From Candidatus Berkiella aquae (lineage in GTDB: Bacteria > Pseudomonadota > Gammaproteobacteria > Berkiellales > Berkiellaceae), in contig NZ_LKAJ02000001.1 in assembly GCF_001431295.2 (NCBI RefSeq), forward strand, positions 1,240,001 to 1,304,000: 64,000 nucleotides of DNA, read 5' to 3'. Both the position numbers and the translations under genes were made by a program. Below are positions 46,381 to 56,524 of the stretch, in pieces. Numbering within the stretch: the first letter of the stretch is position 1; each line of letters begins with the position of its first letter. A model generated the notes under the pieces. The model worked only from the letters and a program-made list of their open reading frames with translations. It had not been told where the DNA came from and searched no databases.

Positions 46381-47220
46381 CCAATCTTGTAGTGACTTGG
46401 CTGGTTTTCCCATCACCTTTTCGAAATCAGGTGATATTCTAGCATAACCTAAATGTTCCTCTTTTACCGCCTCGTACATACCTGACATTGCTGATGCTAA
46501 TGAAACCGGTAAACCGATTTTTTGCAACTGTTGGATGTAATCAGCCGAAGTGCCTGGTCGATAATTAACCTCCTTTGAGAATTTTTTAGATAAAAGGGTC
46601 GCAACCTCAAAATAGGTATAAGCTTGGGAGCCAGTTAATTCATACGTTTTATTTTGGTGCTTATTCGGTTCGAGCAACACTTTTACCGCAAAGGATGCAA
46701 TATCTTCTCTTGAGATAAAAGCGACTTTGCCATTATGAGCAGGTAGGGTGAAATTTCCATCGGTCAATTTGGCTAATAAAGGAACCAGATCGGCATATAA
46801 ATTATTGCGTAATAGGGTATAGGTTATCCCGCTTTGCTTTAATAAATATTCTGTTTTGGCATGCGCTTTACTCAATGCAAACGGTGAATCTTCTGCGATA
46901 TCAATAAAACTGGTATACACAATATGCTTAACGCCCATGCGAGTTGCCGCTTCAATCACATTCTGTTGTTGTTGCATTCTCGCTGGTAGTGGGCCATCAA
47001 CTGAAATAAAGAATAAAGTTTGAATGTCTTTCAAGCCTTTTTCTAGAGAGTGGGTATCATTAAAATCAATACATCGAACTTGATTGTTGGCAGCAATCAA
47101 TGTTTGTGCTTTATTCATATCACGAACACTGACAATAAATTGTTTCTGCAAATGTAATTGATTTAATTGTTCAATTAATTGCCTACCTAAACGGCCATTG
47201 CCACCTGTGATTAATAGCAT
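46369..47220 (-). CDS. NmrA-like NAD(P)-binding protein (quinone oxidoreductase 2 type)
   Basis: A 283-residue Rossmann-fold protein. The nucleotide-binding loop is LLITGGNGRLGRQLIEQL (residues 2-19). VKHIVYTSFIDI and the later substrate-binding region follow the NmrA/QOR2/azoreductase-like pattern (no catalytic Tyr-x3-Lys). Such proteins reduce quinones or sense NADPH. It is divergent from a MarR-type gene 75 bases away, a frequent pairing for quinone- or electrophile-responsive regulation. The 3' end overlaps the MotY-like gene. Confidence 0.88.
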   Translation of the reverse strand: MLLITGGNGRLGRQLIEQLNQLHLQKQFIVSVRDMNKAQTLIAANNQVRCIDFNDTHSLEKGLKDIQTLFFISVDGPLPARMQQQQNVIEAATRMGVKHIVYTSFIDIAEDSPFALSKAHAKTEYLLKQSGITYTLLRNNLYADLVPLLAKLTDGNFTLPAHNGKVAFISREDIASFAVKVLLEPNKHQNKTYELTGSQAYTYFEVATLLSKKFSKEVNYRPGTSADYIQQLQKIGLPVSLASAMSGMYEAVKEEHLGYARISPDFEKVMGKPAKSLQDWLMI

Positions 47221-47253
47221 TTTTAACTCCCCCTTTTTTTTAAATTATGATAA

Positions 47254-47275
47254 ATTGTCAACCTACGATGACATT
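47254..47275. promoter_or_regulatory. Candidate MarR operator
   Basis: ATTGTCA and TGACATT (imperfect inverted repeat, eight-base centre) lie midway between the divergent NmrA-like (47220) and MarR-like (47295) starts. Size and location suit a MarR-dimer site that controls both genes. Confidence 0.4.
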
Positions 47276-47294
47276 ATGGAGTTGGGAGGTAATT

Positions 47295-47732
47295 ATGTCA
47301 ACCATTGTTGACAAAAAGGATTTTTTAGTAAGTAATTTAAAAGGCTTACTTCAGGAGAAATTATGGTTATTGGAGCAGCGCTTACAAGAAAAACGAAATC
47401 TAACACCTTATCAAGAATTAACCGATGCACAATCCCGTATTTTGGCTACCTTACGAGGAGAATCCTTAACTATTTCTGAAATTGCTCGTCGTTTAAATGT
47501 GTCTCGCCAAGCGGTACATAAACTGATCTCCCAGTTAATTGATAAAGGTTTATTGGCGCTTGAAGCTATCCCTGATAATAGTCGCGATAAGCAGGTGGTT
47601 TTCACACCCGAAGGTGAAGCCTTAAAGAAGGCAGCTTTTAAGGCACTTCAAGAATTAGAACAAGAAGTTGAAGAGGCTCTCGGTGCCAAAAACTTTGCAC
47701 TTTTGAAGTCGCTACTGAAAAAGGAGTGGTAA
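47295..47732 (+). CDS. MarR-family transcriptional regulator
   Basis: A 145-residue winged-helix regulator. The start at ATG 47295 (MSTIVDKKDFL) has GGAGG five bases upstream; an upstream frame from 47247 is rejected. The DNA-binding core LTISEIARRLNVSRQAVHKL is followed by the wing DNSRDKQVVFTPEG. Helical dimerisation ends are present at both sides. It probably represses itself and the divergent NmrA-like reductase in the absence of its signal. Confidence 0.9.
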   Translation: MSTIVDKKDFLVSNLKGLLQEKLWLLEQRLQEKRNLTPYQELTDAQSRILATLRGESLTISEIARRLNVSRQAVHKLISQLIDKGLLALEAIPDNSRDKQVVFTPEGEALKKAAFKALQELEQEVEEALGAKNFALLKSLLKKEW

Positions 47733-47863
47733 TCCTATTGCTTCCCTGAATATGCACGATTTCATTGAAAAGTGAACTTTTTCCTTTATAAACAGTCACT
47801 CTAATAACACGGGAAAATCACCGTGCCCATAGATAAAGGCTATGGTGTGATAAGGAGTGGCAT

Positions 47864-50326
47864 ATGCCAGAGATAGCGAGAAGAAGGACTATAAAAAAAA
47901 CAGAAAAAGATAGCAGCGAAAAAGATAAGCGTTTAGACCAAAAAGTTCATCAGATAATAGAAATTATTAAAAATGATCGATTTATTAAAATTAATCTTTG
48001 GAGAGTGTTGAGAAATAAAGAAGTGATAGAGCATTTGTTTAAAAATAATGCTGAGTCATTAAAAAAAGTTTTAGATGAAACACATAAAAAACATTTTAAA
48101 GAAGATGGTTCTTCAAAAAAATATCAATCATCAATGTTTATGCTTTTAGCTTTTATAGAGGGTTATATCTCTAAACATGAAGATGTAAAAAATCAGATAA
48201 AAGACGATTGGGAACTCAATAAACATTTGTTTGCCGAGTTTGCACAAACTGGACAAATTTTACCCGGTGAAGTTATTTATGATTTGTTTGACTCTCATAA
48301 CATGCCCATGTCTGAAAATGAAAATTCTCTCGCCAGTACGCTTTCGTTGTTCAAAAGAACGGCGATTGTTTTAGGCTTTGATAATGTCACCTTAGGTGTT
48401 AAAGATAATAAAAAAGAAGATAAAATGGCTGTTACTATTGGTGATAATACTTATAAAATGGGTATTTCTGGCTCGTCACCCAAAGGCTCCGTAAAATGGT
48501 TAAATAGATATCTTGATGAATATATTCGCAAGCACGCTCAAGATGAAGACGTGTCATCTTTTTTAAAAATAGCAGAAGCAACGAAATTTTTTACAAATCA
48601 TCACAATCAATATGGTTCTAGCCAAGCATTTTACGATAGATATAAAAAAGGCGAACTAACCTATATGACATCAGGTTGTAATACACCACCTCATGCAGTT
48701 GGAATTGCAATACAGGGTGATTATTTAATCTATTGCAATCGTGGGCACGGTTTGCTCGATGTTAATCAAGGCACCAAAATATATAAATTAAAAAAACAGC
48801 TTGATCTTGAAACGATTAGAAAAATAAATGGAGCATTTTACACTTCAAATTCAACCATTCAAGATCTTCATAATGTATTAAATAATGTTGTCGAACTCAA
48901 TAATCCTATTGTTTCACTTCCTTCTAAAGGTCAAGAACATGGTAACTGTGCTTTTGCTAATCCCAAAGCGGCTACGCGAGCAATGTTGGTATTGTTGCAG
49001 AATAATGGAGGTGACGAAGAAAATATAAAAAGAATAGTAAATTCGCCAGATAAAGCCTATGAGAAATCTTATAAAGACTTCACCAAACATATTCGCGATA
49101 CAAATGTAGATGAGCTTATTGCAGCGGCAAATGCTCCTAATACACCTGAGGCAGAACAAATTTTATTTAAGTTAATTAAAGAATGTCTTTTTAGAGGCAG
49201 TTTAGCCAATACAAGAACAGAAGTAAAAACAAAAGATAATGAAGAGAGATTGCTCAAATTATGGGATGGTTTACCTGATAAAATGAAAAATGAACTGGCG
49301 AAGGATAAAGAAACAGAGTTATTCATTGGGCATTTGAGCGATGAAGAAAATGTTAAATTTCATGTTCTGACTAATCAAACTGATAATATCGCAGCAATGG
49401 CAAGATTTAATAATATCGATACCGATAAAGTTTTTGAGTATGCGATAAAATGGAATCGTATTGATATGTTAAAATCGTTATTGAATTCTGATCTCGAAGC
49501 AGTAACCGTTAATCCAGGAAACAATATTATTACTGCACGATTGATTTGCGGCAAAGAATTTATAGAAGATTATGTTAATAAAATTGATTCAGAGCGAGGG
49601 ATTCTTAATCTACTTAATAAAATAGACATAAACTGGGTGCGTGATAATGATCGAGTTGCTGAGGTTGATAAACTTATGTCATTAGTGCGTGCTAATGAAC
49701 ATGGCAAATCGGATAATGTAGAAAGACTCATAGGTATTGTTTTAAAACTGATAAATCAAGAAAATAAGCCATCAAACACCGCAGAGGGTACTGCACAATC
49801 AATACCCCGTATCAAGGAAATGTATAATATTGAACGAAATACTGTTTTTGCTAAGAGAGATATATTGCCTTCGATACGTCGGAATGCACAGCAAAATATA
49901 GAAAATCCAGTGAGACAGCGGCAGATTACTGTCCTTCAATCAATGGTTAACGAAACGGCAGCTGCGAGTTCCTACGTTCGTGGACAACATAATTTTCAAT
50001 TATATTGTACCCTACGATATATGATTGAAGATATAAAGCGTGAAAATAATAAGCTACCTTCCGCGATGGAAAAAGTCTGCAACTTACTCATATCACGAAT
50101 GGAAAAGGATCCTACAATAATGAAAGAAATTAAGGAAGAATATGCTTACCGTTGTGGTCAAGCTAGAATTACGCCTCTTCCCGATAACAATATTAAGAAT
50201 ATTCAAGGAGAGCATTTGAAACAAGTTGCAGGAGAGACACTTGTCGGCATAGTTCAATACATAAAAAATGGAAAAAAACCTAGAACACCAACTGAGACAT
50301 CAACCAATCGCAAAAAATTAGATTGA
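47864..50326 (+). CDS. Large putative cysteine enzyme, tandem paralogue 1, effector-like
   Basis: An 820-residue soluble protein of unknown family. The first ~130 residues are helical and basic. Residues ~160-380 form the best-conserved core shared with the next gene. The motif GCNTPPHAVGIAIQGDYLIY-CNRG carries His277 and Asn292; LPSKGQEHGNCAFANPKA carries Gln357 and Cys362. The order His-Asn-Gln-Cys and the Gln-Cys spacing resemble clan CE enzymes, though no known subfamily fits. The region 410-640 is helical and repeat-like (KWNRIDMLKSLLNSD looks ankyrin-like). The C-terminal segment from residue 713 (LYCTLRYMIEDIKRENNK) is related to the ends of three other large proteins here. AAGGAG lies ahead of ATG 47864. 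Catalysis is a hypothesis. Confidence 0.6.
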   Translation: MPEIARRRTIKKTEKDSSEKDKRLDQKVHQIIEIIKNDRFIKINLWRVLRNKEVIEHLFKNNAESLKKVLDETHKKHFKEDGSSKKYQSSMFMLLAFIEGYISKHEDVKNQIKDDWELNKHLFAEFAQTGQILPGEVIYDLFDSHNMPMSENENSLASTLSLFKRTAIVLGFDNVTLGVKDNKKEDKMAVTIGDNTYKMGISGSSPKGSVKWLNRYLDEYIRKHAQDEDVSSFLKIAEATKFFTNHHNQYGSSQAFYDRYKKGELTYMTSGCNTPPHAVGIAIQGDYLIYCNRGHGLLDVNQGTKIYKLKKQLDLETIRKINGAFYTSNSTIQDLHNVLNNVVELNNPIVSLPSKGQEHGNCAFANPKAATRAMLVLLQNNGGDEENIKRIVNSPDKAYEKSYKDFTKHIRDTNVDELIAAANAPNTPEAEQILFKLIKECLFRGSLANTRTEVKTKDNEERLLKLWDGLPDKMKNELAKDKETELFIGHLSDEENVKFHVLTNQTDNIAAMARFNNIDTDKVFEYAIKWNRIDMLKSLLNSDLEAVTVNPGNNIITARLICGKEFIEDYVNKIDSERGILNLLNKIDINWVRDNDRVAEVDKLMSLVRANEHGKSDNVERLIGIVLKLINQENKPSNTAEGTAQSIPRIKEMYNIERNTVFAKRDILPSIRRNAQQNIENPVRQRQITVLQSMVNETAAASSYVRGQHNFQLYCTLRYMIEDIKRENNKLPSAMEKVCNLLISRMEKDPTIMKEIKEEYAYRCGQARITPLPDNNIKNIQGEHLKQVAGETLVGIVQYIKNGKKPRTPTETSTNRKKLD

Positions 50327-50357
50327 ACTTATTATGAAAAATGATGAGGAAAGAAGC

Positions 50358-52853
50358 ATGTCATGGCTATTGGCGAAAAGGAAGATAGTAAGAGGGATCG
50401 TAGAAACAAATGAAGCCAAGACGAATCGTCGTCTAGACAAGAAAGCCGCTCATATATTGAATCTTATAGAAAAAGATCAAGCTAATTTTTTTAATCTGAG
50501 AATCCTTGATAGCAAAACATTCTTAGAACATTTATTTAAAGATGATGCTAAGTTATTTAAAGAAATCTTAAATAAAATACACGAAAAACATTTTAAAGAA
50601 GATGAAAATCCAATTAAATATCATAGGCTTATGCAACTAATCTATTTTTACATGTATTGGCATATAAGAAAAAATGAAGAAATTAAAAATCAACTTAAAG
50701 ACAATCCTGAATTAAATAAGCGTTTGTTTGCTGAATGGGGTGATGTCAGTGTTACTGCTCAAAATGTAAATTATGATATTTTTGACACACATAATGTCAA
50801 TGATTCAAGTTCATTTGCCAATGCCTTGTCTTTGTTTAGAAGAACGGCTATCGTGTTAGGTTTTGATGGTGTTACTTTAGGCTTTAGTGAAAGCGGGAAC
50901 GATAAACTAGCGGTACCCATTGGTAATGATACTTATAATATCAGTATTTCAGGTTCAGCACCTAGGCCGTCAGTGCAATGGTTAACTAAATATCTTCGTG
51001 ACTATATTCAGATTCATGGTTCTGATAGTTCAAAGTCTCAAGAAATTGCACATTTTCAAAAAGTAACTGAAGCAATGACTTTTTTTACTCGTCATTACGG
51101 CAAAGCCGGTTCTAGTAAAACATTTTACGATAGATGTAAAAAAGGTGAATTAACCTATATGACATCAGGTTGTAATGACCCACCCCATGCCGTTGGAGTT
51201 GCAATACAAGGAGAGTATTTAATTTATTGCAATCGTGGTTATGGTCTGCTTGATGAACATGCAGGCACTAAAATATATAAACTAAATGGTCCCATTGATG
51301 CTGAAACAATCAGAAAAATTATCAGGGCATTTAACAATAGTAAATCCACCATAGAAGATCTTCACGAAACATTAAATCGGGTCGTTGATCTCGCTAGTCC
51401 TATTGCTTCTCTTCCTTCAAAAAGCCAAGAACATGGTAATTGTGCTTTTGCCAATCCTAAAGCGACTATAGAAGGCATGTTGGTTTTATTACAAAATGGT
51501 AAAGGGGATGAGCAAAATATCAGAAAGATAGTCAATGCTTCTGATAAAACCTATGAAAAATCGTATAAAAATTTAACAAAGCATATTCGCGATGCCAATG
51601 TGAATGAAATTATTATTGCTGCGCATATGGCTAGCACACCGCAAACACAGCAATTTTTGTTAAAATTGATTAAAGAATGCATTATTAGAGGGGGGATGGC
51701 AAAAACAAGAACAGAATTGAAAACCATGGGTAATGCCAATAGGCTCCTTCATTTATGGGAGGGAATACCGGATAAAATGAGAAATGATCTTATCAATGAT
51801 AACGATATTCAGCAGTTCATGAAAAGAGCTGAAGGAGTAAAATTTTCTATTGTTACAAATCAAAAATTTACACAAGAAAGATTAGACAATATGTCTTTAT
51901 CTGAAATCCATAATATATTAAATCATGCAATAAAATGGGATCGTGTTGATATCATAAAATCGTTATTGAATTCAGATGCTATCCATGATTATGAAGCGAA
52001 GAATCAATATTTGCAAACGGCTATCACAGCACGATTGATTTGCGATAACGAATTTATAGAAAATTACGTAGATAAAGCGATAGAAAAATATGACACGCCA
52101 GAGGAAGGTATTAAGACTTTACTTCGTCGTATTGAAATATTATCCAGACCTCCAAAAGAAATTGATCAAATGGTTGCTGGTATTGAAAAAGTCATTTCTT
52201 TAGTCAACGACAAAGGGTATGCTAATTCTATAGAAGTAAAAGAACTTTTAGATAAAGTTTCAGCTAATCTCAATCACACACCATTAGCTCAATCAGCTGA
52301 ATTGCCAAAAAAACCGCCAATAGGATTAGCCGTTAGCTCCTTGGAATCTCAACCTATGATTAGAGAAATGTATAATCATGAACGTAATGCCTCCCTGACT
52401 AAGAGAGGTTTACTCTCCTATTTTGCTCGCAATACAGAGCAAAATAGTGGAATTTTAAAAGAAAATCCTGCGAGAACGCAACAGATTGATGCGCTGCAGA
52501 AACTGGTTGATAGTGCTAACACTGCTTCCAGTGAAGAAAAAGGGAAACGCCATCTTGAACTTTATTGTGCGTTACGTTATATGGATGAAATGATTAAAAA
52601 TGAAAAAAATAAACTTCCTTCTGCATTGGCAAAAGTGTGCAAATCTCTCATTTCTCGAATAGAAAATGATGGGGCCTTGAATAAAGAAATAATGAAAGCT
52701 TATTGTCAAAAAACGAATCTTCCATTCAATGACACCATGACGATTAGTCATATACAAAATAATCATTTGAACGAGATGGCAGAGGCTGTGCTAAATACAA
52801 AGAATGATCAATCTAAAGTCAAAGCTGAGCGTTCCATATCCCCCGGCCATTAG
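50358..52853 (+). CDS. Large putative cysteine enzyme, tandem paralogue 2, effector-like
   Basis: An 831-residue paralogue of the preceding gene, 31 bases downstream. I choose ATG 50358 (MSWLLAKRKIV), preceded by AGGAAAG; with this start the conserved residues fall at the same numbers as in the neighbour (His277, Cys362), whereas ATG 50334 has no ribosome site. The core motifs are NDPPHAVGVAIQGEYLIY-CNRG and LPSKSQEHGNCAFANPKA. The weakly ankyrin-like region (KWDRVDIIKSLLNSD) and the C-terminal helical module (from residue 735, LYCALRYMDEMIKNEKNK) are also kept. Divergence is spread along the length while the H/N/Q/C motifs stay nearly identical, which argues for functional constraint. It probably shares a transcript with the first copy. 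Confidence 0.6.
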   Translation: MSWLLAKRKIVRGIVETNEAKTNRRLDKKAAHILNLIEKDQANFFNLRILDSKTFLEHLFKDDAKLFKEILNKIHEKHFKEDENPIKYHRLMQLIYFYMYWHIRKNEEIKNQLKDNPELNKRLFAEWGDVSVTAQNVNYDIFDTHNVNDSSSFANALSLFRRTAIVLGFDGVTLGFSESGNDKLAVPIGNDTYNISISGSAPRPSVQWLTKYLRDYIQIHGSDSSKSQEIAHFQKVTEAMTFFTRHYGKAGSSKTFYDRCKKGELTYMTSGCNDPPHAVGVAIQGEYLIYCNRGYGLLDEHAGTKIYKLNGPIDAETIRKIIRAFNNSKSTIEDLHETLNRVVDLASPIASLPSKSQEHGNCAFANPKATIEGMLVLLQNGKGDEQNIRKIVNASDKTYEKSYKNLTKHIRDANVNEIIIAAHMASTPQTQQFLLKLIKECIIRGGMAKTRTELKTMGNANRLLHLWEGIPDKMRNDLINDNDIQQFMKRAEGVKFSIVTNQKFTQERLDNMSLSEIHNILNHAIKWDRVDIIKSLLNSDAIHDYEAKNQYLQTAITARLICDNEFIENYVDKAIEKYDTPEEGIKTLLRRIEILSRPPKEIDQMVAGIEKVISLVNDKGYANSIEVKELLDKVSANLNHTPLAQSAELPKKPPIGLAVSSLESQPMIREMYNHERNASLTKRGLLSYFARNTEQNSGILKENPARTQQIDALQKLVDSANTASSEEKGKRHLELYCALRYMDEMIKNEKNKLPSALAKVCKSLISRIENDGALNKEIMKAYCQKTNLPFNDTMTISHIQNNHLNEMAEAVLNTKNDQSKVKAERSISPGH

Positions 52854-52951
52854 TATGGCGAATAATCATAAATTCTGATATTTCTTTACGATTTTGAAAT
52901 ATTACTTATAATAAAATGACAGATATGATCAGTAGCAATAGGGATGTTGCA

Positions 52952-53440
52952 GTGAAGCAATCATTAAAAAACAAGAGCTGCTTAGCTTTTTTTGCTATGA
53001 TATCATCATGCTGCCATGCAGCAACCAACACCACCACCTTTAATGTTACCGCCACTGTGGCAGCTAATTGCTCAATCTCTGCGAATACCTTAGCTTTTGG
53101 TGCCTATAATCCTTTGAGTGCACCGACAGACTCAACCACGGATATTACAATTACCTGTACCAATGGCTCAGGATATAATGTGGGCTTGAATGCTGGTACA
53201 ACAGCCGGTGGTACGGTAACTAATCGCCTAATGGCAAATGGGGCGAATACCTTAGGGTATGGTCTGTATCAAAACAGTGGTCGAACTATCAATTGGGGAG
53301 ATACCATCGGTACCGATACCGTCTCGGGTACTGGAAATGGTGGTGCTCAGACGCTAACTGTCTATGGTAGGATCCCCTCCGCGCAATATGTTCCCCCCGG
53401 CTCTTATAGCGACACGATTACCATTACCGCTACTTTTTAA
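52952..53440 (+). CDS. Spore-coat-U-domain pilin subunit of archaic chaperone-usher system (1)
   Basis: A secreted pilus subunit of the Csu/SCPU type. I start at GTG 52952, seven bases after GGGA, giving a clean signal peptide (KQSLKNKSCLAFFAMISSCC, cleaved after HA). ATG 52916 would add 12 residues without a ribosome site. The mature SCPU domain runs from TFNVTATVAANCSISANTLA through FGAYNPLSAPTDSTTDITIT to the final donor-strand-type TVYGRIPSAQYVPPGSYSDT, with the conserved Cys pair. First gene of a four-gene operon with chaperone, usher and a second subunit. Confidence 0.88.
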   Translation: MKQSLKNKSCLAFFAMISSCCHAATNTTTFNVTATVAANCSISANTLAFGAYNPLSAPTDSTTDITITCTNGSGYNVGLNAGTTAGGTVTNRLMANGANTLGYGLYQNSGRTINWGDTIGTDTVSGTGNGGAQTLTVYGRIPSAQYVPPGSYSDTITITATF

Positions 53441-53520
53441 GAAATAATGAGCATTTTTTGTTGAGCTGTTTGTATAGCTTAAAAAAATTATGATTAGAAT
53501 GCCCTATTTGGGATATTCTA

Positions 53521-54207
53521 ATGATAAAGCGTAAGTTAGCATTACTATTATTGGTGTGTAGTACTCTTTCCCCAAAAATAGAAGCTGCCCTTGTGAATTT
53601 GAATCCGGTTAATTTGAATTTCTATCCTGGCCATTCGATTGAAGCTCTAGAAATAACCAATGAAGATGACAATCCGATCGCTTTGCAGATTGATGCAAAA
53701 AATTGGCAACAAGATAAAAAGGGTGTAGATAAATATTCCTCAACGGAAGATTTATTGATAACCCCTCATTTATTTACAATCGCACCCAATCAAACACAAC
53801 TTGTTAGAATATCTTTATTAAATAACCCCGTTATATCAAAAGAACGATGCTATCGCTTAATTATTCGCGAAATTTTACCAATACAATCAGTAAAAAAAGT
53901 AGAAAATAGGAATTTAAAAATCACCTTACAAATGTTATTGCCCATATTTGTTAATAATACAGCCAGCCAGCCTATCTATAGCTGGTCATTCAAGGAAGCA
54001 GGCAATAAATCGCTGGTAGAAATTGCGAATAAAGGTGACAACCATATATTAGTAACGTCCCTTTCATTCGTCGATAATGAAGATACAATAGTGTTCGAAC
54101 AAAGTGGTTTATTTGCTTATATACTCCCTGGCGCAAGTCATCAATTTAAAATGGAACTTCCCAAAGAGGTGTTAAAAAATAAAGCATTGAGTTTGCAGTT
54201 AATATAA
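53521..54207 (+). CDS. Periplasmic pilus chaperone (PapD/CsuC-like)
   Basis: Binds pilus subunits in the periplasm and delivers them to the usher. The protein has 228 residues: a signal peptide (MIKRKLALLLLVCSTLSPKI, ending near EAA), then the N-terminal PapD domain (VNLNPVNLNFYPGHSIEALE; LLITPHLFTIAPNQTQLVRI; RCYRLIIREILP) and a C-terminal immunoglobulin-like domain. The Arg in QLVRI and the Arg/Tyr of CYRLIIRE are positions used to hold subunits. It starts 80 bases after subunit 1 and ends ten bases before the usher. Confidence 0.9.
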   Translation: MIKRKLALLLLVCSTLSPKIEAALVNLNPVNLNFYPGHSIEALEITNEDDNPIALQIDAKNWQQDKKGVDKYSSTEDLLITPHLFTIAPNQTQLVRISLLNNPVISKERCYRLIIREILPIQSVKKVENRNLKITLQMLLPIFVNNTASQPIYSWSFKEAGNKSLVEIANKGDNHILVTSLSFVDNEDTIVFEQSGLFAYILPGASHQFKMELPKEVLKNKALSLQLI

Positions 54208-54217
54208 TAAAATGTAA

Positions 54218-56524
54218 ATGATGCTAAGAAATTTTAGCCTATTCATCATTCTGGCGATACCCTTGGGGGAATTATGGGCAAATAATGAAGTTGCCACCTC
54301 AGAGCTTTTAGTCGAGCTTTATTGTAATGGGACCAATACAACCAGTATCGTACAGCTACTCAAAGATCGTGAGAACAAAATATGGGTTACAGATTCTTCT
54401 TTAAAGGCTTGTAATGTTCCTGAGCCTTATAGTCAAACTAAAATATATAAGGAAAAAACCTATTATTCACTTTCAGAAATGAAAAACACGCTTTTTCTTT
54501 ATGATGCCAATGAGTTAACGTTAAATATTTTGGTCCCGTCATCATTAAGGCCGTCACAAACCATTGATTTAAATCCTTTGAATCCCACCCGATTACGCCC
54601 AGAATTACCCGGAGTGTATGTTAATTATGATCTGAGTTTACAGCATGAACAAATTGAAAATGTTAATGCATTTTTGGGGATGACGGATTTTGTTTTTTTT
54701 AATCCATTAGGCGTTGGTAATACCAATTTTATAACGGAAATATCGGATGATCAATCTTCCATTGTTAGACTCAATACAACCTGGACGTTGGACAAACCAG
54801 AAAATATGACGGTTTGGCGTGTGGGAGATTCAACTAGTGGCACAACTATCTGGACGGGGCTTGTGCATTTTGCCGGTATTCAATATGCAACCAATTTTGC
54901 GACACAACCCCGATTTATTCCTTTTCCCTTACCTGGATTTAAAGGGCAAGCGATTATCCCATCCACCGTCAACTTCTACCTCGATAACCAGCTGCAAAAT
55001 AGTCAACAATTGACGCCAGGCGCTTTTGAAATTGATGGCCTACCGATTGTGACGGGCGCTGGAAATATTGTTGTGCAAACCAAAGATATTTTAGGCAGAG
55101 AAACGGTGGCAACTATACCTTATTACGTCAGTACGCAGCTTTTGCGCCCAGGCCTTATGAGCTTTTCATATGAAGCCGGTTTGGTTAGGAACAATTTTGG
55201 TGTGAATAGCAATGATTATAGTGATGCTTTCATGGTAGGCACTTTCCAGAAAGGAATATCTGATCACTGGACAACAGGATGGCACGGCGAATTATTTGCC
55301 GATCAACAAACCATTGGAATTAATAATAGTTATTTACTGAATCATTGGATGCAACTGGATTTTTCAGTGGCAGGTAGTTTATTCCATGGAACACCAGGTG
55401 CACTATTATTGGCGGGTTTAGGCAGAAATGCTAGAACTTATAATGTGGGTTGTCAAATAATCGCTACAACGAAAGATTTTAGACAAATTGGATTGCAAGA
55501 AGATGCTTTATCGCCCTCTACCTTGATACAATCGATTGCCAGTTATAATTCAATATTAGGGACAACAGGAATAAGCTATACCAGTAGAATTGGTCGTTCT
55601 GATCCGAACATTTATTTACTGACGGCAAGTTATAATAAAACAATTTATCATAATATATTTATGGTAACGAATTTTATACATCAGGGAGGTGAAATCAAGA
55701 ATAATAGTTATTTTGTAGGTTTGGTTTATTCACCTAGTAGCGATTATACCGCGTCACTTAATTACGAAAATGACGGATTCAGAAATGGTGCCTCCTTTAG
55801 TTTTAGTAAAAATTTGCCCACCGATCCTGGATATGGTTATCGTTTCTTTGGATCAACCGGTGTCAATTCAATTCTTGAATTTGATTTGGCATTACAAACA
55901 GAATATGGACTTTATCAAGGGATGTTTTCCCAGATTGAAGGAACACAAAATGTAGAATTAGATGCCAGTGGTAGCATTGTTCGTTATGTAGGCAATACGT
56001 TTTTTACCAGGCGGATTGATAACGGATTTATTGTGGTTGATCTTGATCATATTGCTGATATTCCCATCTATAAAAGTAATCAACTGATTAATCGAACCGA
56101 TAGTCGAGGTGTTGCCTTCATTCCTCAAGCATTACCTTATGATGAAAATATGATTAGCATTAATCCTGTAGAACTTCCGCTGGATGTGGATATTGAACAG
56201 ACTAAAGCCGATGTTTATCCATATTATCGCAGTGGGGCCTACCTCAAATTCCCTATTTCAAGAATATATACCATTGATTTCAATTTAATGACTTCAAATC
56301 GCAAAGTGCCACCGCCAGGGGCGATGCTTATTTTAGATCAAGGCGGTGAATATTTGGTTGGATATGAAGGGGCAGTGCAAATTAGCTCAAAAGAATGTTT
56401 AGAAGCTATTTCAGGCACCGTTTATTGGCATGAGCATCAATGTCGTTTTTCATCTGTTGCTTTAGAGCGTGGTAATCCGATGATTCAGCTAGGAACACTG
56501 ATATGCAATATGGTTCGGCACTAA
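54218..56524 (+). CDS. Outer-membrane usher (FimD/PapC/CsuD family)
   Basis: Outer-membrane pore that assembles and exports the pilus. It has 768 residues. The signal peptide (LRNFSLFIILAIPLGELWAN) is followed by an N-terminal chaperone-binding domain (about 25-130). The beta barrel contains the plug and the usher signatures PGFKGQAIIPSTVNFYLDN and ETVATIPYYVSTQLLRPGLM. The C-terminal domain ends GNPMIQLGTLICN. The length is that of archaic (sigma) ushers. It overlaps subunit 2 by 22 bases, so expression is coupled. Confidence 0.92.
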   Translation: MMLRNFSLFIILAIPLGELWANNEVATSELLVELYCNGTNTTSIVQLLKDRENKIWVTDSSLKACNVPEPYSQTKIYKEKTYYSLSEMKNTLFLYDANELTLNILVPSSLRPSQTIDLNPLNPTRLRPELPGVYVNYDLSLQHEQIENVNAFLGMTDFVFFNPLGVGNTNFITEISDDQSSIVRLNTTWTLDKPENMTVWRVGDSTSGTTIWTGLVHFAGIQYATNFATQPRFIPFPLPGFKGQAIIPSTVNFYLDNQLQNSQQLTPGAFEIDGLPIVTGAGNIVVQTKDILGRETVATIPYYVSTQLLRPGLMSFSYEAGLVRNNFGVNSNDYSDAFMVGTFQKGISDHWTTGWHGELFADQQTIGINNSYLLNHWMQLDFSVAGSLFHGTPGALLLAGLGRNARTYNVGCQIIATTKDFRQIGLQEDALSPSTLIQSIASYNSILGTTGISYTSRIGRSDPNIYLLTASYNKTIYHNIFMVTNFIHQGGEIKNNSYFVGLVYSPSSDYTASLNYENDGFRNGASFSFSKNLPTDPGYGYRFFGSTGVNSILEFDLALQTEYGLYQGMFSQIEGTQNVELDASGSIVRYVGNTFFTRRIDNGFIVVDLDHIADIPIYKSNQLINRTDSRGVAFIPQALPYDENMISINPVELPLDVDIEQTKADVYPYYRSGAYLKFPISRIYTIDFNLMTSNRKVPPPGAMLILDQGGEYLVGYEGAVQISSKECLEAISGTVYWHEHQCRFSSVALERGNPMIQLGTLICNMVRH

